Below are positions 1 to 9,673 of a stretch of 64,000 nucleotides of DNA, in pieces (the stretch's first letter is position 1; the number at the start of each line of letters is the position of its first letter). The stretch comes from a virus. The stretch is from positions 1-64,000 of IMG/VR virus record IMGVR_UViG_3300028920_000038; one strand, written 5' to 3'. The notes under the pieces are model-generated. The model saw only the letters and a list, made by a program, of their open reading frames with translations. It had not been told where the DNA came from and searched no databases. The translations under genes were made by a program, and so were the position numbers.

Positions 1-2404
1 ATCTATATCCACCTTGGAATATATGAAGTTGAGGTATTGTACCAGTAGTAGTGTCATTATATACTTGACCTATTGGAATTTGAGAATTCTTATTAAGGGA
101 TGCACTTTGTTGATGTCCATATTTTGGAGAACCACTATTATAATCTGCGTAGATATAGTTGGTGCCAGCTTCTAAATATATATTTGAAGATGCTTCTATT
201 TCAGCAAGCCAACCCTCATCAATATCATTAGGTCCTTCCTTTAGATATACAATAGATCTCCCTACATTAATTGCACCTGTACATGCAGCAGTTCTTGTAA
301 TCGCACCTCCAGATAATAAAGTGGCAGCATCCATCAATGAATTATAGAGACAGAGATTATCATAAATAGTATTCCCAATAGAATCCATTTTGACATCATG
401 TGCATGAACTCCTGAGATTGCTTGTGTAGAGATATAAGCAAATGTACCATAACCAGAAGGATGATAAAGTCCTTTAGCATTAGATGAAAAATTAGTATTA
501 GCTAAAGTATTTGATGAAACATTATCAATGTAATTTCTATTAACTTGAGATGAGGCAGTATAGAGGTTTCTTGAATTACTTGAAAATGCTGATAAAGAAG
601 CACCTAAAGATGAACTATAATATAAATTGATTGAATTAGATGAGAAATCCATCAGGCTTTTCCCTAATGAAGAAGGATAATATAAAATCCTAGCATTTGA
701 AGAAAATGAATAATAATCTGTGGCTCCTGACCAAGCTAATCCCGATGATGTAGCTATTAAATCTACATATGCTTTATTAGCTGCAGCTGATGGATAAGTA
801 GGAGTTTTAACTCCAGATATATCAGCTCCATGAACAATAAGTGAGTATCCTTCTCTTAATGTAGTGTTACCACTTAGATAAGATTGACCACTAAATGTAT
901 TAATCCCACCTCCAATCCTACAAAGATTTGCTTCTATAGAATATAAACCAACATCAATATCTTGGTTGGCATTTTCTCCACCTAATTGTAGAAAACCAGG
1001 ATCTGAATCTACATAAGCTTTATTAACTGCGGAGGAAGGATATACAGGTGCAGCTAATCCTGATATTTCATTTCCTATAATAATTATCTGTCCTGAAAAA
1101 TATGATGATCCCGACATTACCTGTAGGGAATATTCTCCTGCATCTGTAGATGCTTTTGGACCAACTCTTATTTCTCCCGGATAATATAATCCATTGGAAG
1201 AATACCAATAATTACCTCCAGTTCCACCAGAAGTTGCGTATCTATTATCTAACCAGCTAGTGAGATTTGAAGAGGGAAAGTGGATATCTGCATTACTACT
1301 ATGTCCTAAATATCCAGTGGCACCAGACCATGATGTCACTTCTTGTGCCTCTAATGTATCTAATCTTCCATCAAATCCTGATGATATAGCTGTGATTTTA
1401 GTCCAATTTACATTTGAAGAATCTGTAAATCTAGATATTGCATTGGAAGATTTTATATAATATTCATGTTCGAATTCGTCATTATCTTCTAAATCATCTA
1501 ATCTACTATCGTGTGCAGAGGATGTTGAATATAAAGATGTAATATCTGAACTAACATTCGATGAGAAACCATAGAATTCACTAGCACCAGACCAAGCAGT
1601 TCCAGATGCACCAATAGGTTCATATATATTATCTAACCAAGCTACTAGACTACTGGATGGGAAATGTATATCTGTATTACCTGAATGACCAGTAAATTCC
1701 GCATAGTTAGATTTTCCTAAGGATGATGGATAAAAATCATCCTGTATGCTATCAAGAGTAAAGTGAATGGTAGAATCTCCTTTATGAGAAGAATAATTTG
1801 AGCTATCAGCAAATCTATCAATTGCATTTGCCGATGTTATATAATTTTCAGATACAAATTCATCCTGTGATTCTAATGAGTCTAATCTAGAATCATGAGA
1901 TGAAGATGTATTAAATAGTGATGTGAGATCATCCTTTACATTGGATGAGAATGAATAGAATTCAGCAGCTCCAGACCAACTACTAGGTTCTTGAGCTTCA
2001 AGAGCATCAATTCTAGAATCGTGAGCTGAAGAAGTACTAAATAGAGATGTTATATCATCTGATACGTTAGATGAAAATCCATAGAAATCTGAGGCTCCAC
2101 TCCAAGCGACATCAGATTCATATGCAGCTCCAGAATTTTGTAACCATTCATATGCAGCAGATCCAGATGAATCTCCACCGGTAACTTGAGCCCATGTTAA
2201 TTCATCTGAAGAATCTTTATATTGTAAATAATAACCATCTGAAGGAGAATTAGAAATTTTTAATTGATATTCTCTTACACCTGAAATAGCACTAGACGGT
2301 AGATATCCTCCATTACCTGATGCTCCTATAATTTGATCAGCATCTACCATTCCTACGAAACCATCATTTTTTGGTTCAATTTTTGCAGTAAGTCCTATTG
2401 GCAT
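1..2404 (-). CDS. Tail fibre / adhesin, cut by window edge
   Basis: The frame opens with ATG at 2404 and runs about 801 codons to the window edge without a stop, so the C-terminus is missing. It is rich in Ser, Gly, Asn, Ala and Tyr, as expected of a virion surface fibre. It is built of cassettes: I-S-G-x-x-x-P-x-Y-P-S-x-A-x-N-K-A-Y-V-D occurs at least twice (DNA near 760-840 and 1010-1070), W-S-G-A-[ST] modules followed by FSSN repeats occur many times, and short coil-like stretches such as SSAHDSRIDALEAQ recur. NKxYVD cassettes resemble the KKYVD repeats of phage tail fibres. It is the most distal gene seen of the minus-strand virion operon and starts 1 base after the next fibre gene ends. 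Likely role: trimeric receptor-binding fibre (inference). Confidence 0.75.
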   Translation of the reverse strand, partial: MPIGLTAKIEPKNDGFVGMVDADQIIGASGNGGYLPSSAISGVREYQLKISNSPSDGYYLQYKDSSDELTWAQVTGGDSSGSAAYEWLQNSGAAYESDVAWSGASDFYGFSSNVSDDITSLFSTSSAHDSRIDALEAQEPSSWSGAAEFYSFSSNVKDDLTSLFNTSSSHDSRLDSLESQDEFVSENYITSANAIDRFADSSNYSSHKGDSTIHFTLDSIQDDFYPSSLGKSNYAEFTGHSGNTDIHFPSSSLVAWLDNIYEPIGASGTAWSGASEFYGFSSNVSSDITSLYSTSSAHDSRLDDLEDNDEFEHEYYIKSSNAISRFTDSSNVNWTKITAISSGFDGRLDTLEAQEVTSWSGATGYLGHSSNADIHFPSSNLTSWLDNRYATSGGTGGNYWYSSNGLYYPGEIRVGPKASTDAGEYSLQVMSGSSYFSGQIIIIGNEISGLAAPVYPSSAVNKAYVDSDPGFLQLGGENANQDIDVGLYSIEANLCRIGGGINTFSGQSYLSGNTTLREGYSLIVHGADISGVKTPTYPSAAANKAYVDLIATSSGLAWSGATDYYSFSSNARILYYPSSLGKSLMDFSSNSINLYYSSSLGASLSAFSSNSRNLYTASSQVNRNYIDNVSSNTLANTNFSSNAKGLYHPSGYGTFAYISTQAISGVHAHDVKMDSIGNTIYDNLCLYNSLMDAATLLSGGAITRTAACTGAINVGRSIVYLKEGPNDIDEGWLAEIEASSNIYLEAGTNYIYADYNSGSPKYGHQQSASLNKNSQIPIGQVYNDTTTGTIPQLHIFQGGYR

Positions 2405-2405
2405 T

Positions 2406-3626
2406 TTAACTTGTCCTTATTGTAATAGATCCAAGGTTTGGATTCTCAGAACGATAAACATAGAAGTATTCAGACCAACTATTTTCATTGGTAACTGTAA
2501 CAGTTTCTGGATCTTCAAACGCAGCTTCAAATCCTGTTCCATTATCATAGAAAGTATAGTCTGTTCCTTTTTCTCCCCATCTCTTTGGGAAACAGAATAA
2601 TAAATATTCTCCTGCTCCTGCAGTTATTTCATTCCAGGTTTGTGTAGAATCATCTGTTATTTCAGATTCTCCCAAACCCTCTACATCTGCTTCGTCATAT
2701 CCACTTGATTTGGAAGTTACTCCATAATATATTTTATTTAATTCTTGTCTAGAAGTATAAGTAGTTAGAGTTGAATTTCCTAAATCATCCAGTGTTGATC
2801 CATACGCTTCATAATTCTCAGTATATCCTGCGCTATTTGTTATAGAAACTGTTTCTTTAGCTTCAAAGGCGCAGGTCATTCCATTAAATCTAAATCCTGT
2901 ACCTCCTGATATTCCTATATAAGTAGTACCACTAGGTAAATCAGTATATGAAGCAGGATAAGCAAATACTAAGTATTCACTAGATCCAGCATTTAAGGAT
3001 ACACTTCTTGTATGGTCATTACTAACAGTTTTATTAGATAGACCAGAAATGTCGCTAGCTGAAAAGCTACTATTTTTATTTAGAACTCCCCATCTAATAT
3101 AGTTTCTGAAATAGATAGCAGTTTCTGTTTTACTATCTGTATCTGTATCACAATTTGCACTTAATCTAAATATTAAGTACTGATCCTTACTGCCTGGATA
3201 ATTAATTCCACCTTCATCGTTAGTTCCATCTGTATAGTCTGGACCTGTCATAGTGCCGACTTTACTATAAGCTGCACCATTTATAGATTTTTGAACCCAA
3301 GCACCATCTGGAGGACCATTATTATAAGTAGCACTATATGACATAGCATCACTAGCTTCCCATTCTCCAGTTCCAATTAGCTGAGTTGTGGATTCTCCAT
3401 CACTAAACGTATTAATGCTAAATTCAAATGTAGCATTATACAATGCAGGTACCCAATTACTTCCGTTCCATTTCAAGACTTCGTCTCTTTCAGGTGAATC
3501 AGAAGTGGTATCTACATCCGTTAATGCATCTATATCTAATGCATCTATATATTTCTTATTTGCAGCTGCTGATGGGTAAGATGGAAGTTTCAGGCCAGAA
3601 ATTTCAGTGGCCTCAAATGTTACCAT
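2406..3626 (-). CDS. Virion fibre protein with NKKYID cassette
   Basis: A 406-residue protein whose first 30 residues (EISGLKLPSYPSAA then NKKYID) match the cassette repeated in the neighbouring fibres. The rest is a Ser/Thr/Gly/Tyr-rich beta-type sequence with two similar halves: an ISGLSNKT..SVSLNAGSSEYLVFAYP segment near residues 190-220 and a VEGLGES..NEITAGAGEYLLFCFP segment near 315-350. This suggests a duplicated beta-sandwich in which each copy ends in ETV[ST][IV]TN. No catalytic motif was seen. Position among fibre genes and composition point to a surface appendage or baseplate-associated adhesin; the exact role is unknown. Confidence 0.65.
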   Translation of the reverse strand: MVTFEATEISGLKLPSYPSAAANKKYIDALDIDALTDVDTTSDSPERDEVLKWNGSNWVPALYNATFEFSINTFSDGESTTQLIGTGEWEASDAMSYSATYNNGPPDGAWVQKSINGAAYSKVGTMTGPDYTDGTNDEGGINYPGSKDQYLIFRLSANCDTDTDSKTETAIYFRNYIRWGVLNKNSSFSASDISGLSNKTVSNDHTRSVSLNAGSSEYLVFAYPASYTDLPSGTTYIGISGGTGFRFNGMTCAFEAKETVSITNSAGYTENYEAYGSTLDDLGNSTLTTYTSRQELNKIYYGVTSKSSGYDEADVEGLGESEITDDSTQTWNEITAGAGEYLLFCFPKRWGEKGTDYTFYDNGTGFEAAFEDPETVTVTNENSWSEYFYVYRSENPNLGSITIRTS

Positions 3627-3635
3627 ATATTACTC

Positions 3636-4388
3636 CTATACTTCAGCACGCCAATTTACAAGTCTATTTCCTAAAGCAGATGTTGATATCCAGAAATTAG
3701 AATTATCTATGTGGCCAATTGCTGTTGCAAAAGTTATCATACCACTTGGAGTTACAAACACTGATGTAGGTCTACTGGATAATCCATGAGCAATAGGATT
3801 ATCTTCAGGAACACTAGCCCATCCTTTAGCTATATTAGCTGTTTGAAGGAATTTAGTTTGTATATTAGAACTATCTGCAAATCTAGCAACTGCATTAGCA
3901 CTAGCAATATATCCAGGAATATCTCCTACGTCATCGTACCAATCGTCACTCACGTCTAATTCAGTACCATCCCAATCTAAATGATCTCCAGCTATTTGAC
4001 TTCCCCTTTCAGTATAAGCAACTGATAGTTTTTGAGATGATTCAGTATACCAATCTTTTGCAGTTTTTGCATTAGATGATATTGTAGAATAACCTAAGAC
4101 TGAAATATTTCCTATACCTGTTCCAGATACTCCAAAAGTTCTTGCTGATAATCCACCTTCTGTAGATATTTCTGACCAAGTTACTCCATTATCTCCTTCT
4201 AGAGAATCTATTCTTGAGTCAATATTGCCAGAAAATGTATCTATCCAGGTTTTATCATAATAATTATTATCAACGTGAGTTACTATAGCTCCAGATAAAT
4301 TATCAACATATGTTTTATTAGTTGCTCCAGAACCATATGTAGGTTGTTTAACTCCTGATATTTCATATGCTATTAAAGGTATTGGCAT
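3636..4388 (-). CDS. Short tail-fibre paralogue
   Basis: A 250-residue protein opening with an EISGVKQPTYGS..NKTYVD cassette like its neighbours. It then has a TFSGNIDSRIDSLEG coil-like stretch (around residues 50-65). Its C-terminal segment, with AKGWASVPEDNPIAHGLSS followed by TSVFVTPSG and ITFATAIGHIDNS, closely parallels the end of the 437-residue neighbour at 4393-5706 (YGWATITDDDTIPHNLGT, FVSVVPSS, IHFGVSAKADDTN). A shared C-terminal domain on two fibres suggests a trimer tip or swapped receptor-binding head. Part of the minus-strand virion operon. Confidence 0.65.
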   Translation of the reverse strand: MPIPLIAYEISGVKQPTYGSGATNKTYVDNLSGAIVTHVDNNYYDKTWIDTFSGNIDSRIDSLEGDNGVTWSEISTEGGLSARTFGVSGTGIGNISVLGYSTISSNAKTAKDWYTESSQKLSVAYTERGSQIAGDHLDWDGTELDVSDDWYDDVGDIPGYIASANAVARFADSSNIQTKFLQTANIAKGWASVPEDNPIAHGLSSRPTSVFVTPSGMITFATAIGHIDNSNFWISTSALGNRLVNWRAEV

Positions 4389-4392
4389 ATTA

Positions 4393-5706
4393 TTAAACCT
4401 CTACTGTCCATTTAACATTCCAACTGCCATTGGCAGTAATACGTACATATATATTTGTATCATCTGCCTTGGCAGATACACCAAAATGTATTAAATTACT
4501 ACTAGGAACCACCGATACAAATCTCGGAATAGTTCCTAAATTATGAGGAATAGTGTCATCATCTGTTATAGTAGCCCAACCATATTTAATCCCGGAAGGA
4601 CTATAGAGATTATCAAACCATTCCCTTAAATTACTTGATGGAAAGTGTATATCTTTATTGGAAGAATGTGCCCAATATTTTGAAGATCCACTCCACGAAG
4701 TTACATCTTGATCTTCTAGAGAATCTAGACGAGTGTCTATACTCCCTGAAAATGAATCTATCCATGATTTATTATATAAATTTGAACTTAAAGAATATAC
4801 GGTGCTATCAAATATATCTTTAACTTTTTGTCCAGATAAGTATCCTTGCCTGGCTTGTGATGATAGAGTATCATATTTAGTTATGTATATAGCACCAGCA
4901 TCATCATTATAAGATAAGCCACTGGTTACATTTTCACCAACAGCATCTTGTGCTTGTTCGTCAGTATATCCTCCTGCAGCTTCAATACTATCATCTACGT
5001 ATTTCTTAGTTGCAGGTTCATAATCAGCATCCGGTGTGAATGCTGAAGAGTTTTCTTTATTTAAATATTCATAATTTAACCAAGTTACTAAATTAGATGA
5101 TGGATAATGTATATCTTTATTTCCAGAGTGACCTACGTATCCAGATGCACCACTCCAAGCTACGTCAGTTCCAGCTGTTCCACTTTCTTGATATAGAGAA
5201 TCAAATGTAGATTTTTTTGCTAGGTTACCAGAATATCTGTAGCCTGAAATATAGAATGGATATGTATAAGCGGATGGACTTGTATTCATCCAGAATATAC
5301 CAGCTTGATAATCGAATACCGCACCAAGAGTACCCATATCAGCGTCTGATAATTTGTCTCCTGGTCCTCCAGATCCACTCTCGTAGATATTAATAGTATA
5401 TCCTTGACCGCACTTTGGAGGTATCCATCTTCTCCAGTATCCTATTCCAGAACCACTAGCAAACCAAGCTTTTTGACTAGCTACTGTATTATCTTCTATT
5501 AACCATCCGGACTGCATCCAAGCAGTTCCTTCAGATACTGCTGTTGCTGGATCTGAATCTATATCGTCAATCCAAATCTCTTCACCGAGTTGTATATCAA
5601 GATCACCCGCAGTCTCTTCATAATAAGCCTTATCGGTAGAAGTCATTTCTCTACCTTGACTTCCCTTAAAGAGACGGTCTACTTTATCAGCGTCTGTCAG
5701 AGCCAT
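4393..5706 (-). CDS. Tail fibre with repeated SSN cassettes
   Basis: A 437-residue protein. Two clear internal repeats lie around residues 185-225 and 340-380: each has W-S-G-[AS]-S, then H-S-[GS]-N-K-D-I-H-[YF]-P-S-S-N-L and an aromatic-rich end. Between them lie AFTPDADYEPATKKYVDD, a classical tail-fibre xATKKYVDD motif, and coil-like FSGSIDTRLDSLED. The C-terminus matches the fibre at 3636-4388. The N-terminal 180 residues are unique and Trp-rich and may attach the fibre to the particle. It is 2 bases from the upstream gene's stop, consistent with one polycistronic late mRNA. Confidence 0.7.
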   Translation of the reverse strand: MALTDADKVDRLFKGSQGREMTSTDKAYYEETAGDLDIQLGEEIWIDDIDSDPATAVSEGTAWMQSGWLIEDNTVASQKAWFASGSGIGYWRRWIPPKCGQGYTINIYESGSGGPGDKLSDADMGTLGAVFDYQAGIFWMNTSPSAYTYPFYISGYRYSGNLAKKSTFDSLYQESGTAGTDVAWSGASGYVGHSGNKDIHYPSSNLVTWLNYEYLNKENSSAFTPDADYEPATKKYVDDSIEAAGGYTDEQAQDAVGENVTSGLSYNDDAGAIYITKYDTLSSQARQGYLSGQKVKDIFDSTVYSLSSNLYNKSWIDSFSGSIDTRLDSLEDQDVTSWSGSSKYWAHSSNKDIHFPSSNLREWFDNLYSPSGIKYGWATITDDDTIPHNLGTIPRFVSVVPSSNLIHFGVSAKADDTNIYVRITANGSWNVKWTVEV

Positions 5707-5708
5707 TC

Positions 5709-7340
5709 TTACCAGTCCACTGCTCTTATTTGAGTTAGAGATTTAGAACTATTTCTTATAGTTACTCTAATTACTATTAAATATCCTGAATCTGCTGTAC
5801 TATTCCCACCAAATGTTGCATACCAATCATCTCCAGATTGAGCAGTTTGGCATCCATCTCCATCGACTCCTGCGAATGTTCCACTATCATAATCAGTACC
5901 TAAGTCTAACCAACCTGTTTGTGTTGGTAATTTAATCTCAACATTAACATCTCCAGTTCCTACTGGATCTACATCTGAATCAGAAAGATTTCCTAATTCT
6001 AATTGTATATTAGTATGAGGAGTTCCTGAATCTCTAAGAACTCTATAATATTCCACAGCAGAAAATCCTGATGAATAATCTGGATTTCCAGCTGGAAGAT
6101 ATCCACTAAAATCTATAGTTGGAAAATATAATCTTCCTCCATAGATTTGACCTGAATTTGCTCCTAAAGTGGAAGTTGAATCCCAAGACCCTGAAACTGT
6201 ATTTGGTACAGTATCATATGATCCTGATGGTAATCTATACCATTCATCATCGAAATATTCATACACATCAGTGGATGTTCCATTAGATCCACTTCTATAT
6301 GTATCTACTAATCTATTTTCAGAAGCCGATAAAGCACTTCCATCGTCATAAGCATTATACGCTAAGCAAGTTATTCTAGCATTAGAATTTCTTGCTGAGT
6401 AATTATTAAGAGTAATAGTATGATCTTTTAATGTTGCAGTTTCTCCAGTTACAGGATAAGAAGATACTCCATTGACATCTCCATGGTCATAGTTAATGTT
6501 TTCAGCTGTATGGGCAGTCATACTTTGTAATCTAAAGATTCTCTCATCAGTTCGATATGCACTCCAGAAACAATGTTGTGAAGAGCATGTTACATCAAAA
6601 GTTGAACCATAGTAATAATGATCTACTCCACTGAGATATTTAGATACTTTAGTATTCTCAGTAATCTTTGGTGTTCCAATTATTTGAACATTTGTAACTG
6701 AATTTGGATCATACCAACATTTATATATATTACTTGATGTAGGTGATGTTATTCCTTCGTGTGATAGATATATCCAATTATATCCAACTACTAAATCTGA
6801 TGCAGTTGTTATGGATATTTGGCCACTACCTATTTGCCATTTTTTGAAATTATTATATTTACTCACATCAGTTACAGTGACATTATCACTGCTTGATGGA
6901 GGATATATTTGTGAACTATTTCTATAATCTTCATTGAATGCATTTGCTAAATTTACTGAACCATTCTGAACCCCATTAATATATGAATTTAATGTGCCCT
7001 CATCAGCTTTATTGAATGATAGGATTCCTAAAGTTATTGAATTGTCATCAGTGATATAACTAACTGAAGCTGTAGGTCCATTTCCAACTTCATAAGTAAT
7101 ATTAGATCCACTCGCTAATCTTCCAGAGTGTAAAGATATATTATCAGATAAATTACCACCTAAAGGATTGGCATCAGAAGGAGCTAGTTCATCTAAGATT
7201 TCATTAATGTCATCTAAAGCATCTGTTGTTTTTGTTGAAGTAGTCCAAGAAAGACATCCATCTGTTAAAGAACCATCATCAGGTGTACCTATCATTAATC
7301 CTGAAACATACTCCAATAGACTTTGGGGTTCTAGGTTCAT
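5709..7340 (-). CDS. Large virion surface protein
   Basis: A 543-residue beta-rich protein. Near residues 40-55 it carries DALDDINEILDELAPSDANP, a start-of-stalk motif I know from environmental tailed-virus structural proteins, followed by a long Ser/Asn/Gly/Tyr-rich body. Several short Ig- or jelly-roll-like segments can be imagined (GYLPAGNPDYSSGFSA, VNVEIKLPTQTGWLDLG) but no family is certain. No signal peptide, membrane segment or catalytic motif was seen. Sandwiched between the fibres and the enzyme fusion; most likely a baseplate- or neck-attached appendage protein. Confidence 0.6.
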   Translation of the reverse strand: MNLEPQSLLEYVSGLMIGTPDDGSLTDGCLSWTTSTKTTDALDDINEILDELAPSDANPLGGNLSDNISLHSGRLASGSNITYEVGNGPTASVSYITDDNSITLGILSFNKADEGTLNSYINGVQNGSVNLANAFNEDYRNSSQIYPPSSSDNVTVTDVSKYNNFKKWQIGSGQISITTASDLVVGYNWIYLSHEGITSPTSSNIYKCWYDPNSVTNVQIIGTPKITENTKVSKYLSGVDHYYYGSTFDVTCSSQHCFWSAYRTDERIFRLQSMTAHTAENINYDHGDVNGVSSYPVTGETATLKDHTITLNNYSARNSNARITCLAYNAYDDGSALSASENRLVDTYRSGSNGTSTDVYEYFDDEWYRLPSGSYDTVPNTVSGSWDSTSTLGANSGQIYGGRLYFPTIDFSGYLPAGNPDYSSGFSAVEYYRVLRDSGTPHTNIQLELGNLSDSDVDPVGTGDVNVEIKLPTQTGWLDLGTDYDSGTFAGVDGDGCQTAQSGDDWYATFGGNSTADSGYLIVIRVTIRNSSKSLTQIRAVDW

Positions 7341-7383
7341 AATCTAAGAATATCTCAATACTTTTCCTGGAGATTTGGAAACA

Positions 7384-7518
7384 TCAGTCATAGAGATTTC
7401 CCTCTAGTTTGATGTTATATTCTTCATTCCCTAATATTAAAATTCCTTCTAAAGTAAACTTTTCAGCTTTATTACTTGTAGAAGGTAATCCTTCTAAAGA
7501 TTCTATTTCAACTTTCAT
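7384..7518 (-). CDS. Small acidic protein, 44 aa
   Basis: ATG at 7518 overlaps the stop of the upstream ligase-fusion gene as ATGA, so translation is probably coupled. The product has 44 residues, many Glu and Leu, and no recognised domain. Tight coupling and the absence of another gene in this gap support it being real. Confidence 0.45.
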   Translation of the reverse strand: MKVEIESLEGLPSTSNKAEKFTLEGILILGNEEYNIKLEGNLYD

Positions 7519-9671
7519 AGTATATCAATTATCCTATATAATTTTCCATCGTACTTAACATAATCTCCAGATTTTAAATCTTCCTTATTTTTTGGTATAG
7601 AATAAGATTGGATAACTTCTTGTCCAGGATCTGAACTTGAAGGAAATTCGATTGAACCTGAAGGTGATGGAATGTCATCTCCAAGTCTTGATATTTCTTC
7701 AACAGTCATTCTTTTAGGTTGGAATGAAGATAGTTTCTCTAGAACTTCTAAAGAATCTGAAGAATCTTTTTCTGGAATAATTTCTAGTGCTCTATTTATA
7801 TATCCTCTATAATAAGGATATCCTTCATTATCATACTTATTTACTTCCTCAGAGGCTACTCGAAGAATATCTCCTTCGTTTGCTTCTATTTTAGTATTGT
7901 CTGTTTTTCCATAATTAAATAGAGTTGAATTTTCTATCTGAACTTTCTTTGGAAGTTTTTCATAATGTTCATTTTCTACTTCTATTCCTAAGAAGTAATT
8001 CCAAACATCATCTTGACCTTTAATTAATTTTTTATCATAAATTTTTGTATCGACTTCATAGTATTTTTTAAGTTTCCCCCATCCTTTATTTTGAGGAGTT
8101 TCGTAGTGATGATCTAATAATTTTACCATAATTCCTTCCGCTATAAAGGAAGGTCTACGTGGAGCATCTAATAATTTTTCTATACAAGTATTAATTTTTT
8201 TGGTATCGGAACCATCTATTATGTAAGCATCTGCATCTATATCAAGATCTTTTGTATATCTTTCTATAAGAATATGATCTGTAGATTCGATTTGTCCAAG
8301 ATATTCTAATCTTTCATGAAGAGGTTGTTTTTGAATATTCTCTCCTTTGAAGTAAAGAATATCGAAAACAAAAACGTAAGCTACTTTACTTAGATTATCT
8401 GGAGAGAAATTAGTTGCATTTAAAAGAGAATTAGCTGTAGTTCTATGAAGTACTTCATTATCTTTAACAGCTATAAATTCGGCATCAAGAATAGTTCCGT
8501 CTGGAAGAGAATCTAACTCTTCGATTATTAAAGGAAGTCTGTCTGATACATCTGGAGATTTTTCTTTTAGAGTATCTGGATCTACATAACAGAAAGGTTT
8601 TCCATCAGCTTTTCCTATGGATAATCTTAACCCATCACATTTTATATCTAATAATAATTTTTCTGAATTCCATTTTGAAGATTTTAATTCATCTTCTATA
8701 GATTCAATTTCATATCTATAATAAGGCTTTGATACAGAATAATATCCTGGTTCCAATTTAGGTTCAGCTTTATCTTCTGTATTTCTTGAGATATGTTTTA
8801 TTCTTTTAACTCCTTTCTTATCTAACTCTATGAATTCTTTTTCCCAGTTAGAAATTTCAAAACTAGGTCTCCATCCATGAGGAGATTCCTTTTCTAATTC
8901 TTTTAATCTACTCCATAGTTTTGGATAATAGAGGAATAATTGAAATGCATCATTCTTAGTTAGATTAGGACAAATCCAACAAGAAGTTGTATTGAATTTT
9001 TCATAAAGAGGATTCATTAAGTTTTTCTTTAATAAATATTTCTCTGAATCTTCTCTAGTCCATCCCCATTCAATTAAGGGATATTTAATCTCATAGTCTA
9101 TTGTTTTATCTTTTATAATTCTATTTTTTTCTTCAGAACCATATCCAATATATGCAATTTGTTTAGAGCAAGCTTTTTGAATAGGATTTACTTTAGCTAT
9201 ACGTTTCCATGCACACATAGCTTGTCCTGGATATGGAAATCCTCTTATCTCTCCTTTTTTATCTCCTTTAATTTTTTTGGTATGAAACCAATTATCAAAA
9301 GAATCTGCAGGAGGAATAATTTCAATTTCTTTCTTAATATGTTTTTCAATCTTTTTTATGTACTCAATAGTTCCAGGTTTTTCTACTCCAGTATCTGCGA
9401 ATATAATTCTATCTATTGGATATTTTTTCTCTATCATATGGAGAAGCATAGCAGTACTTTGAACTCCTCCAGAATAACAAACTATATGTTCTTTGGATCC
9501 TTGATATCCAGAAGCATGAGCAGCTTGACCTTGCTTATCAGCTTTCTTTCTGGCTCTTTCTCTTGATGACGGATCTTTAGGATTATAATAATATTTCTTT
9601 CCTGATTTTCCCCAACGACAAAAATATCCTTTGGAATCTTTTAAACCGCACTTGGTTGGAATATAAATCAC
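7515..9671 (-). CDS. PAPS-reductase-like PP-loop domain fused to ATP-dependent DNA ligase domain
   Basis: A 718-residue two-enzyme fusion. Residues 8-55 are a small Cys/Trp/basic cap (CRWGKSGKKYYY, then RERARKKADKQG) of a kind seen in phage head-region proteins. Residues 60-300 carry the PP-loop SGGVQST (67-73), MCAWKR (152-157) and a CWIC pair (231-234), as in phage PAPS-reductase/DndC-like ATP pyrophosphatases. Residues 335-660 look like a nucleotidyltransferase ligase: K344-C-D-G-L-R (motif I, adenylated Lys), DAEFIAV (396-402), VFDILYF (435-441) and EGIMVK (512-517). Its place inside the virion operon is odd for a ligase. The GTG at 9671 lies inside the SD sequence AGGAGTGAT; the in-frame ATT at 9662 has better spacing. 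The substrates are unknown. Confidence 0.75.
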   Translation of the reverse strand: MIYIPTKCGLKDSKGYFCRWGKSGKKYYYNPKDPSSRERARKKADKQGQAAHASGYQGSKEHIVCYSGGVQSTAMLLHMIEKKYPIDRIIFADTGVEKPGTIEYIKKIEKHIKKEIEIIPPADSFDNWFHTKKIKGDKKGEIRGFPYPGQAMCAWKRIAKVNPIQKACSKQIAYIGYGSEEKNRIIKDKTIDYEIKYPLIEWGWTREDSEKYLLKKNLMNPLYEKFNTTSCWICPNLTKNDAFQLFLYYPKLWSRLKELEKESPHGWRPSFEISNWEKEFIELDKKGVKRIKHISRNTEDKAEPKLEPGYYSVSKPYYRYEIESIEDELKSSKWNSEKLLLDIKCDGLRLSIGKADGKPFCYVDPDTLKEKSPDVSDRLPLIIEELDSLPDGTILDAEFIAVKDNEVLHRTTANSLLNATNFSPDNLSKVAYVFVFDILYFKGENIQKQPLHERLEYLGQIESTDHILIERYTKDLDIDADAYIIDGSDTKKINTCIEKLLDAPRRPSFIAEGIMVKLLDHHYETPQNKGWGKLKKYYEVDTKIYDKKLIKGQDDVWNYFLGIEVENEHYEKLPKKVQIENSTLFNYGKTDNTKIEANEGDILRVASEEVNKYDNEGYPYYRGYINRALEIIPEKDSSDSLEVLEKLSSFQPKRMTVEEISRLGDDIPSPSGSIEFPSSSDPGQEVIQSYSIPKNKEDLKSGDYVKYDGKLYRIIDIL

Positions 9672-9673
9672 TC

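Noticed and set aside
9159-9566. Plus-strand 135-codon frame
   Set aside because: Antisense shadow of the ligase-fusion gene; Phe/Ser/Asn-rich as expected for a reverse frame.
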